Positions 1-11,024 of a stretch of 64,000 bases of DNA are shown here, in pieces. How positions within the stretch are numbered: the first letter of the stretch is position 1; each line of letters starts with the position of its first letter. The DNA is taken from NCBI GenBank assembly GCA_000231825.2, contig JH720318.1, forward strand, positions 576,539-640,538, given 5' to 3'. The notes beneath the pieces were generated by a model. That model ran no database searches. It was not told the DNA's origin and worked only from the letters and a program-made list of their open reading frames with translations. Source of the stretch: Tetrahymena elliotti 4EA (Eukaryota > Ciliophora > Oligohymenophorea > Hymenostomatida > Tetrahymenidae). The position numbers were made by a program, and so were the translations under genes.

Positions 1-3000
1 AACAAACTCTTCCATTCAGCATAATTAAAGCTATTTAATAAATTATAAAGATTTTAGGAAATGAGTAAAAATACTGGGTACTTGACTATGATGTAATTTA
101 GAGATTGTATGGGCATTTTAGGTTTAGAAAATGTTCAATTTCTTAGCGATCGAATTTTTAATATTATGGCTGATCCTAATGGGCATGTAAATTTTAAAAT
201 ACCAACATTAAAAGTATTTAAAAGTAGAAGCAAAATTATGAAAATGAATGAGTATTAGGGATGGATATAAATTGAATTAAAAGCATATTTATTATTTTGC
301 ATTTACTTAATTAAGAAAGCATAAATTCATTAAGAAGCAATCTTTTTATTTTACTATTTTGAATGATGTGAATGAAGTAGCATTTAAAATTTTTTAATTT
401 TTTAAAAAGATTTACTTCCAAAACTTTATCATATATTTGAATACAATCATGAATGGAGATGAATAAGAGAAAATGAAAATGTCTTTTAGGCTTATAGATG
501 ATAAAAACAAAGGATATTTTGTTAAAGAAGATCTCTCTATGATGATAAAATCAATTGTAAATTCTTGGGCTGCTATCACTTAAACAACGCTAAGTAATAT
601 TAATGCCTTAAATTTTTGAAAAAGTGAAGAATGTAATTTTATTTAAAAAAAAAGCTAAAGAAATGCTGAATAAAGTTGACAAATAGATAAATCATATTTT
701 TAAAGTTATGGATATTAAGAAGCAAGAAAAAATAGAAGAATAAGACTTTTGTTTATCTCTATAAAAATATCCAGATTTGTTAGAAATATTTGATTTTTTA
801 AATAAAGGAGTCACTGACACAGTAGTACATAATGATAATAGATCTAGAGAATTATAAATAGCAAAAGAATTAGCTCATATAGAAAAATTTTTAGATAGCT
901 TAACTTCTTATTTAGTAGGAGATACAATTTAGTTTTTTGAAATAAACCTAATAAATTAAGATCATATCCATTAAAAGATAGACTTTTGCAAAAAAGAAAT
1001 CAATAATAGAGTAAAATTTACTTAAAAAATTAAATAAAAGAGATTAAATTATTTTATTAAAAGGTACCAAGCTTTTAAGAAATTTAAAAAAAGTTGCATC
1101 CATTCAGTGGATAAAATGATAACATTTAAAATATTTAAAATGGGGAAGAGTCAATTGATTTAAATTTAGAAAAAGGGATAGACGTTAGCAATTAAAATTA
1201 TATTTAGAGCAATTTTGTCTAACCAAATTATAAATAATCTAATGGTTCAGATAAAAATTACTTAAAATTTATCAATAAATAGAAATCTTCTGATTTTTAT
1301 AATAATTTTTAGATGAAATATGACCAATAAAAAAATACAATTTCTGAATCAATTAGCATGGATATTAAAAATAAGTAAAATGAAAATATGCACTATTTAC
1401 AAACAGAATAAGATTAAAATTAGTAATAATAGTATTCTGCCAATCGTAGTAATTTGAGTGAGTATGGTAGTGTGGATAAAGAGCATTTTGATGATGACTT
1501 TTCAAATTTTGAAAATCGTGATCCTAATAAAAATATTGAATAATAACATTATTAAAAACAAAATAATATAAATGAAAATAGGAACTTATATTTAGAAGTT
1601 ATAAATTCACCAGAAAAATCATAAAAAAAATCATAGGAATCTAATAATTATAGTTAATAAAATGCTACATTTTAACCAATAAGAAATGAAAACTCTATCG
1701 GAAATTAAGATTAAGGCTAAATAGGTTACCAAAATAGTAGCAATTAAATTATTAATTAATAATATAAAACTAATACAGTTATAAATCATAATTCTAATCA
1801 CAAGTAGAATCTTTTTTAAAGTCCTACTTTGGGAAATACAACTTTATTTGAAGGATAAAGAAATAGTAATTAATTAAATCACAAAAGAAATTTTTCAAGT
1901 TAATCAAATAGTGATAATGATTTTTAAACTGCATAGTTTGTTTCATTTCTTCCAAATTAATAATATTGTTTGTAGAATATGTAATAATCTAAGTAACCTG
2001 ATTATATTATTGAAGGTGAAAGTGCATTGATTTATGGTAATTAATATAGTAAAAATACTGCAGATTTTGAATAAAGTTAGAAAAATTTGAAGCAGCAGAT
2101 ATTCAATAGTAGCCCTCTTACTAGTACATTATAGATGCAAAATTCTAGTAAATAATTAGCAACGTTTTAAGTACCATTAAAAGATCGTTTATAAAGTTTA
2201 GATTATACTCAAAAAAGGAGGTCCTTTCAGGTTCCAAATAAAATTTATTCAACATCAAATTTTGATAGACAATACAGTAATATAAATGAAGGTTAATAAT
2301 CAAACAACTTTAATTTTATACAAAATCTTCATTAAAATCTAACATTAAGCACAATTTAAAATCAATAAGTTATATAAAATATTGATGAAGAATATATTTT
2401 GAAGAAATATGAAAGTGTTATGTGTGTAGATTGTATTTATAGAGTTACTTAAAAATTCAAGCATGACAAACTAAAAGAATTTAGAAAACTAAATATGCCA
2501 TTTATTCAATAAAACAACAAGATAAATCAATAATAGTAAAGTAACTAAAGTTATAACATGTATAAATACTAATCATCTAAAACTTTCCCTAATACAAGTA
2601 CCAATTCTTAAGTTTCGTTTAATGATAAATAATAATATTACATAGATTCTTAAAATCACTAACTCAGAACTAAACTTGATAGGATAGCTTAAAAATTTCT
2701 TGGTGATATAGATGAAATAGAGTCTTGTAATGTAGGAAGTGATGATGATGAGTACAAAAAAAAGAACTATCAAAAAAACTTATCAGGTTAATCTCCAAGA
2801 ATGTAAAGTCATTTTTAAGTCATGGATCCAGTTTCTATAAACCCTAAAAGAGGAGATTCAGGTTTGTTTACATCAGGTTTTTCAAACAAAGAAGCCTAAA
2901 AAAGTTAAACAAAAAAATTTAATTAAAATATGAAATATCAACATTCTTCTTCTTCAAATGCGAACGAAATAGCTGCTATTGATACTTAGATTAGAGGAAA

Positions 3001-6000
3001 AGAATTGGATTAAAATATTATTAACACCATTTAAAAACAGCATACTGATGAATTAACTAATAGGATTATTAGATTTGATGACACAGACTATTCACGTTTA
3101 AATTCTCCTAATTAGTAATAATCCCCTTCTATTTCCAACTTAGCTAGCTTTCATGAACAAAAAGTGGAAACAGGTGCTCTAGGAAGTAAAAAATCTAGTC
3201 TTTATATTTAGTAAGGTCAGGGTAATACAAAACCTACAATTAATACTGCTTCAAGTACTTAAAGATAAAATTATGTTTAAGGTTATAGCTTGAAAATTCC
3301 AAATTCAAATAAATACTATACTAAAAGCTCAACAGCTGATATGGTAAGGTAAACGTCATAATCAGTAGGTAATGCTATTGATACAGTAAATCAGTAATAA
3401 TACAAGAAAATAAATGAGATGAAAGTAGCAACAAGGAAATAACAAACAGAATCTCCAATATAAACAGATGATATACATATAGAAGTTTCAGCCAATGCTC
3501 AAAGAATTGGTAATAAATTTATATAGTCAGAGGTAAACATAAAAGAAGTGACTAGCAGCCATTAACTAGCTAACAATGAAAACAACATAAATCAAAAAAT
3601 AGATCCAACAAAAATCGTTTATGTAGATTCTTACAATACAAATAGCAAGAACATAGATTAGAGTGCATCTCAAGATAAAACAAAAAATCCAAATTTGTAA
3701 ATATAACCTCTAGCATTGAATTAATTAAATTCGAATAGAAGAATAATAAATGTTGCTAATATGAAAAGTTAAAGAGATATTAATGAGACAGAAAGTGAAA
3801 ATACTCAATATAATACTCATACTCCAACTGCTTTATTAAAAAAAATTGAATAAGAATAAATGACATAGTCTGTGTCAAACGATAACAATAGATTGCAGTT
3901 TGGAAGCAAAAACTAGTTTGATAAAACTCCAACTGTGGGTATTTCTAGAGATAACATTTTCTTAAACTTAAAAAATAACAAAATCAATGATATTTAAAAT
4001 GAAAACTAAGAGGAAGCTTTTGGAAGCAGCGATAACCTATTAGAATAACAAAATAGACCCTAACCAATCAAACTGTCTCAATTATATGATAGAAAAGTAA
4101 AAAAATTGTACTAAGACAGAAACAATGACAGATAGTTCTAAGAAGATAATATTTATAAAAATGCTGCTAACAATATCCCAAAAATTTCATAAATGTTGCC
4201 TTAAAATCTAAATCAAGAAAAAGCAGGCTCTTATTTATTTCCAAACCAGATGGATAAGAACTCTAATTAAAGTCCAACAAAAATAGATTTAAATGGATTT
4301 CGTGTAAAAGAAGAAAATAATCTAGATGTTAGCTAAAACATTAAACAAAAAGATGAAAATGCTGAAGATTAAATTAACAAATACAATCCTGTTTCGCCTA
4401 GGCATAATATTTATTCTGCTTAAAAGCTGAAAAAGAATAGTGTTAATTTACAATCTTTGAGGTCATCTCAACCTCTAGATATTTTCAGAGTTCAAAGCTC
4501 TATACTTAATACATCAAAAGCTAACAATCCATATTAAATGCAAAACAATCTTAATAATGTTTAATCAAATGGTATGATTTAAATTAATTTTATTCTTTGT
4601 CTCTTCAATAATATTATTAATATTTTATATAATTTTTTGCTATTCCAAAAACTTTTATTTTTAAAAAATAGAAAATAAGCAAGGAGATGCTTAATAGATT
4701 AACTTTATATAATAAATTATGGAGATGGATGTTGAAGAATTAAAAAAAAGAGCAGTCAATATATTTTTTTACGTAAAGGAAATCAGCTTGTTTGTTTAAA
4801 CAATTAAAAAAAGCATTGAATCTAATCTAAATGCAAGACTCTCCGAAAAATAAAGTAGTAATATATACAATAACACATAAGGGAGATAGTAGAGATCTCA
4901 TGAAAATAGGCACTAAAGCTTCAATAAAATTCAAGCTGCTGCAAGTCCTCTTAATAGCAAATAACCTTTGTTAGTTGCTTAAAGCTTATAAGGAAAACTG
5001 CCTCATTTAAATTAATCTATTATAATTAATAATAAAACTCCACCAATGCAACCTTTTGTACATCATAATGAAGAAGAAAATATAAGGATATCCACAATTA
5101 GCAACATTTAGAAAAAGTAGCCAAAATAAAAAGAGCCCAGAAAACCTAAATTAATGGTATTCTTTGGACATTAAAATTGGAATCTTGTTGTCAATATGAT
5201 GATGGGCATATAAATGAGTGTCTAATCTGCAGCATCTAATGTTATTTTAAATGAAAATGTAAAATTGTTTTCAATTTATTTATTCTAGACAGGCTTTAAT
5301 AATTATACTTTAGTTAATTTATTAATTCATTCATTCATTCACTCATTTTAATTTAATTTACAAATTAAAAGAATTAGTTGTCGGATTTGCAAAACAGAGA
5401 CTTCAAAGTAAAATATCTTTTTGAATTACTGCCTAGAAAGGATAATCTTGAGAAGGAGTGGTCTTATAAAGTTTGTAAATTTTAAGATTATGCGCCAAAT
5501 GTATTTTAGAGGATCAGAATGCTGTATAACATTACAGATGAGCAGTATTTAAAAAGTTTAGGTCCTAACTAGCTTTTTAATTTGGGAAGTGGAGGCTTTA
5601 ATAGTTTTAGTTAGCTAACAAGCACAGGAAAGAGTGGATCTTTCTTCTACTTTACTGCAGATGGTTTATTCACTTTAAAAACTGTAAACAGGACAGAATT
5701 TCACCATCTAAAAAATATTCTAAAAAACTACTATGAGCATTTGAAAGAAAATAGGAATTCATTGATTATTAAATTCTTTGGTTTGCATAAAATAAAAATT
5801 AGAATGAAAAAATCAACAAAAGTTGAAATTGTTTACATCGTAATTATGTCAAACGTATTCCATACTACTAAACTCATTCACGAAAGGTATGATTTGAAGG
5901 GATCAACATATGGTCGTACAACAAAAGTTAGGTATAAATCATTTTAGCTTTTATATTTTGAAAAAATGGATTACGCTTATAGTTAGTAGTGTAACTGTAA

Positions 6001-7053
6001 TAATTTTCTAACCCATTTACAGATTACAACTTTTAAATATAAAATAAAGATAAGTAGAGCAAATTAAATAATAAATATATTGATTTTAATTTAAAATATT
6101 AAAGAAAATTTAGAAAAAAAATAAAACAAGTAAGCATAATTTTTGGACCCAAATTAAGATTTAATAAGAATTCATTTTTTAATTATTTGAGAATTGTAAT
6201 CAAATCATTATTTTTCACATGTTTTATGAATTTTAAATAATATTATTAGGTTTTAAAATCAATATTACTTCTATTCCATTCAATTCTTATCTTACAGTTT
6301 TTTTTTCTATCTGTTTATATTTTTAAAATATATAAATTTTAATTAATTACCAGAACACAGGGAGTAACAATGAAAGACTTAGATTTCTTGGAAAAAAAAA
6401 CTAAAATTTAGGCTAAATTCGATGAGTATGAAGAATTTATGAGTGTTGTTAAAAAAGATGCCAAATTTTTTGAAGAAAATAATATAATTGATTATAGTAT
6501 GCTTGTGGGAGTTCATAATAATTCCTTATCTAATTTGAGTATATATTGTATTAATCACTAAGAATTATATTAATTTTTCTAAATTAAATAAGACCCAGAG
6601 CAGTCTGACTAAGTGAGTTAAACTATAAGGGATCAATTTTCTAGAATTTAATAGAATCGCGATTTCAAGTAAACGAGAGACATATCAAGTTTCTACTCAA
6701 GAGATAATAAGATTTATTATTTATTTGGCATAATTGATATCCTTACTTGCTTCAAGTAATGTTTAATCCTTTAATTAAGTTCTTAACTTATTAATTAACT
6801 CTTATTTTTTTATTTTCATGGTCAAATAGAAAATAATTATATTGTTTTTCTCATTTTTTTATTAAACTTTAATTTATTGAATTGTAATGTAAATAATAGT
6901 GCAAAAAAGAAATTTGAGTATGTTGCAAAGAGAATAGCTTTTGGTCCTAATATTTCTGCAATTCCGCCCTCTTAGTATGCTGATAGATTTGTGAAATTCA
7001 TGGAAGAAATGTTTGATGAAGACTCTAAAGTACCTTAAGAATTAAAATAATGA
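1..7053 (+). CDS. EF-hand-containing phosphatidylinositol phosphate kinase, 5' end outside window
   Basis: Phosphorylates phosphoinositides, probably PI4P to PI(4,5)P2, at membranes. The C-terminal PIPK domain is clear: SGKSGSFF and LKTV near 5625-5690, YDLKGSTYGR at about 5888-5917, KDLDF near 6375, DYSMLVGVH near 6490 and FGIIDILT near 6725. Upstream are EF-hand-like segments: FNIMADPNGHVNF (about 151-200), FRLIDDKNKGYFVKEDL (about 485-535) and FKVMDIKKQEKI (about 700-735), arranged as in neuronal-calcium-sensor proteins. Between them lies about 1,170 residues of Q/N/S-rich, probably disordered sequence (1064-4571). Introns that restore the frame: 594-654, 1011-1063, 4572-4671, 5259-5371, 5932-6353 and 6756-6899. 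One more is needed between about 209 and 365 but I could not place it. Frame 1 is open from base 1, so the start probably lies upstream; the first visible in-frame ATG is at 61. An NCS-like domain joined to PIP5K is known in Plasmodium (established knowledge). The calcium regulation is inferred. Confidence 0.9.
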
Positions 7054-8266
7054 AAAAGAATATACTAGTTTTAAATTTTGATTATCTTTTTGAAAAAAAA
7101 GATATTTTTTTAAAGGAATTTAATCTACTTTATTTAACTAACTAATCACATCTAATTTTTTATTTCTTTCTTATCTTAATCTAATAATTACCTAACTTTA
7201 TCAATTCTGAAGTATAATGTAAGATGATTTATTTTAAATCTCAATATAAAATAAATTATAAATCTAATATTTATAAATTTCTAATCATTATTTCATTTTC
7301 TATTCAAATTCATATTATATGTACACATATTTAAGTTTTTACACTTTGAAAAGCTTTCATTTTAAATTATTTATTACATTTAATTCAAAATTATAAAGTA
7401 AAAAGTATTTATTTTGATATTTTTATCATAAATTAAAAACTCCACAAATATTATTAAAAAAATAACAAAACTTGTGGAGATTAATTTAATTTACCAAAAT
7501 TTACCAAATTTATAATAATACAAAAATTTCCTTTTACACAAGTATTCTATTAAATATGCATGCTATTTAAAAATATAACTTCTTATTACCAATATTTTGT
7601 TGAATTCCTTTAATTTATTGCTTAAGTTAGGTATAGTATGATTAAATATAAAATATTCTATCTAACTAAGAAATATTTTACAGTTTTTAATAGGAGATAA
7701 GTTTTTAAAGTTAAATTTTGTTATATTACCTTCCTATTGTAATAATCAATGTATTAAAATATTTAATTTACATTAGTTGCTATTAATTGAAAAAAAAATA
7801 AAGCTTTTGATTACACTTATTAAAGTATCATTATTTGCTCTATCAAAAAAATTTAAAAACAGAATTGTTTAGTTAAATTCTTTTTATGAAGAGCTCAAGG
7901 AGAAACTTTTTGATATGTATTCTCATTCGGTAAATGAATTTTAGTAAAAATATTAATTTTCTAGCTATTTCACATATTTTAGTCAATAATCAATGTTAAA
8001 TTTGGTATGTAAGTTAAAATTATTGTTAAATTCTGTGGAGTATAGTAAACTTAATTTCAAAATATTAAATTTACAGTTCTAAAAAATTTTTTTTCCAACA
8101 GAACCTGATTTATATTTATTCAAAAAATCTTACAATCTCCACACAAAAGAATAGTTTGCTTTAAGTATATTAAAAAAAAGAAGATAGGATACTAATTAAT
8201 TAAAAAAAAACTTAAAAATTAAAACAAACTACTAAAAAAGGATAAGAAAATCTCGAAATTAATTAA
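7054..8266. other. AT-rich intergenic region with short inverted repeats
   Basis: No open frame of useful length on either strand. The only structure is a set of CTCCACA/TGTGGAG inverted repeats, listed separately. It should hold the 3' UTR of the PIP kinase and the promoter of the gene at 8267. Confidence 0.6.
7440..7479. repeat. 8-bp inverted repeat CTCCACAA / TTGTGGAG
   Basis: Arms at 7440-7447 and 7472-7479 with a 24-nt A/T loop. The same core recurs as TGTGGAG at 8034-8040 and CTCCACA at 8138-8144, all within the 700 bp before the next gene. Function unknown. Confidence 0.5.
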
Positions 8267-9618
8267 ATGAGTTCTAAATACTTGTTCCTTGCTGGGTCTT
8301 AATTTTCATCAATAGATAAAGAGAAAATGGCATAACTTCAGCAAGCTCATTTAATGGAAATCGAAGAAAAGAAATAAGATTTCGCTAAAAATAACCATGA
8401 AATTAATTCTCATTTCTGTTTACAAGTAACATTTTCTAGTTTTTTAAAATCAAATATTAATCAAATAACTAAAAATTTAGGGCAAAATATTTATTTGTGC
8501 TGAAGCCCTTCTTAAAAAGTGTAATTGCTAATACTCTATATTAAACACTTTCAATAAATTGGCCTATTCTAAAATAGACAAATAACAAAACCTCCATTTA
8601 AATTTTAAAACATCTATTAATTCTTGCAATAATTAGAATATGTAATATATTAAGGAAATACTTAAGTAATTTTCTTATTTTTTAAATTATATAAAGAAGT
8701 AATTTGATTAGCAGCCTCTCTAATGACTCTTGTCCAGAGAATGAAAGCATCACTCAAATGATTGAGTAGATTTCATCCAAAAAGTAATTTAAGTATTTCT
8801 CAGAAGAAGAAGTTTCATCATCTGTCAGTGGATCTACTAATGCCTCTTTGTCATAAAAATTTTCTGTTTTTAACCCAAAATCTCCTTACTTATAGATATC
8901 TTGGGATAATAACTAAAAAAGAAACTAATCTATTTCAATCTAAATATCCTCTTAGCTTCAGTAAATTTTGGATTGGAATGCAGAAGAATTATAACTGGAA
9001 ATACATAGTCTGGGAATGATTGAGTAATTAATTTTTCTTACAATAGACGGGTTTTTATTAATGCCTTTCATTTATAAAGATTAAGTAACGGATTCAATTT
9101 AAAATAGCCTTTAATTTGGCTTTTAGAGTAATTTAGCTAAAATAACGTGAATGAATCCATCTTCAAAACTCAGTCACCTCTATTCGCTTAATAGCTTTTA
9201 AACAGCAAAAAATAGGTAAACATCCCATTTTCATTTAAAAAAGATAATTACATGAAATAATTTAATATATTAGGTTGTTAATGCTCTTATTTAATACGAG
9301 ATTGTAAATACAAATGAAAGATTTTATTTGAATGTTGTTATAAAATAAGTCGAATCAACTTTAGGAAAAAGGTATCCTACTAGACAAACAAAAGAATCAA
9401 ACAAAATGAATGTTTAATTACAAACAGAATAAAACATATCAATTTTTTTTAATTAGACAAAATTTTCTAAATCAGAAAGCTTGATTACTTAGTAAAATAG
9501 AGTATTTTCAAATGATGAAATTAAATTCGTTGAAAATTATTACTACCCCAATTTACAATAATCCCACCCATAATTAGTTAAAAATAATTAGAATGAATGC
9601 TCTTTTAGATATATTTGA
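8267..9618 (+). CDS. Hypothetical protein
   Basis: I do not recognise this gene. It starts MSSKYLFLAGSQFSSIDKEK at 8267, directly after an A-rich leader. It reads through a serine-rich middle (NDSCPENESITQ, VSSSVSGSTNAS) to a more ordered part with LDWNAEELQLEIHSLGMIE, then VVNALIQYEIVNTNERFYL and a basic TLGKRYPTRQTKE, ending CSFRYI-TGA at 9618. Frame continuity gives introns at 8666-8711, 9024-9046 (only 23 nt) and 9216-9273. The first intron, somewhere between about 8436 and 8510, is not fixed; an exon reading LLKKCNCQYSILNTFNKL follows it. Without removal of the 23-nt segment the frame ends in TGA about 100 bases later. With removal it stays open to the next intron. No signal peptide or membrane segment is seen. 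Confidence 0.7.
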
Positions 9619-9906
9619 AAATCTTCTTTAAACTAATAATCTCTCCTTACACTCATAAAAGTATATTCAATATTCAAACATAAAATTTAATACTCTCTCT
9701 CTTGCAAAGTATTAATAAGATATTTTTAAAATATTAATGATTGATACAAGCATACACTAATTAGATATATTTAAAATATATCCTAAAAATGAAATAAAAT
9801 ATTTTACTCAAACTATAAATTATTAAAAAATAAAAAAGCGACCTTTAACAACTTTAGAGTTCTACTTAATCTGATTTTAATTAAAATAATTGTTGATACT
9901 CTCTTA

Positions 9907-10527
9907 TCATGATTTATTTATAAAAATAGAGGAAATTAATTTTTAATCAATATCATTCTTTTCTTTAACTTCCTACCTAATATTTTATATAAATTATTCT
10001 ATAAAATCTATCTACAAATTGTTGATATTAGTAAACTCAAGTACTGCTATTAGTACTGATTTAATTTCTTAGTTGTACTCTATTCTTATGTCATCACTAG
10101 ACTAATTCAAGCTCAAATAATTATCTTTTAGGCTTGCAAGCTAGATAGTTGATAACTAATTCTTACTCAATGGCTTTATTATTTCTTTTATCAAAAATAT
10201 AGCATCCTTAAATAATTCATATACATTTAAACTCTTTTGGATTTCTTTGTTAATCTTGCTGACAGAATCTTGATATATTCCTTTAAATAAAAGGAACTCT
10301 TTAACTTTACACAACTTAAATTAAAAAATTAAATTATATATATATTTACTTGCGAATCCTAAGATTCTGCCTAAGCTTCAGGCAATATATATAACAGTTG
10401 TAATTTCTTTAAGAAATTTATAATAGGTTTATTTAATATTTATTTAATTTTATCTATATAATAAGAGTCATTTTGATGTCTGAGATTATTTTTGTTTTAG
10501 TGTATCCAAGATTTGAAGAACTTCCAT
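9907..10527 (-). CDS. Hypothetical short helical protein, 5' end uncertain
   Basis: On the minus strand a frame without TGA reads KIKQILNKPIINFLKKLQLL, then after a 35-nt intron (10315-10349) LCKVKEFLLFKGIYQDSVSK and on to SSDDIRIEYNQEIKSVLIAV and IRQEVKEKNDIDQ, ending at TGA 9907-9909. The composition (K, E, L, I and Q in helical spacing) is typical of coding sequence here. The nearest ATG (10525-10527, starting MEVLQILDTLKQK) is in another frame and meets TGA after 19 codons, so the true first exon or an early intron is not found. It is convergent with the gene ending at 9618. It could be a fragment of a larger gene; function unknown. Confidence 0.45.
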
Positions 10528-11024
10528 GATTTTATTTCTATTTTGGAGATTTTTTTATAATGGATTAAATTAATAAAAAAAGATGATTAATTTAAAAATT
10601 GATTTTATGTAAACTCTTAACAAATTAAATATAAATACATATTCAAAATATTAATCACCACTTTTAATAAATCTAAGTTCTTTCTTCTTATACTAATTAT
10701 AAAACTTAATAGTACATATTTTATAAATAATTTTTCATTAATGCCTGATTAAAAAATAGAAAACATTTTTGAATTATAAATTTTATTATTTATATACATA
10801 CCATTCAAATTATTTTTCAATTGTTAATCTATCTATCCTATCTTTCAATTAATCCATATCCAATTCAATAAAAAAATAAACACCCAAAAATTAATTAATA
10901 TATTAACTAACTTATATATTTTCTAGTATTAATCAATACACTTTTTTAATATTTCTACTTTACCAAAATTTGTTTAATTTCAACACTTCGACACCAAGGT
11001 TAAAAAATATTTTTTAATTTGAAA
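10528..11024. other. AT-rich intergenic region
   Basis: Divergent gap between the minus-strand short gene and the coiled-coil gene at 11025. Nothing recognisable; it may contain the missing first exon of the minus-strand gene. Confidence 0.5.

Noticed and set aside
5328..5345. ATTC short tandem repeat near 5328-5345
   Set aside because: Simple repeat within an intron of the PIP kinase; nothing beyond low complexity.
8762..9019. 85-codon plus-strand frame
   Set aside because: A shadow of the exon reading LDWNAEELQLEIHSLGMIE, which continues through flanking introns.
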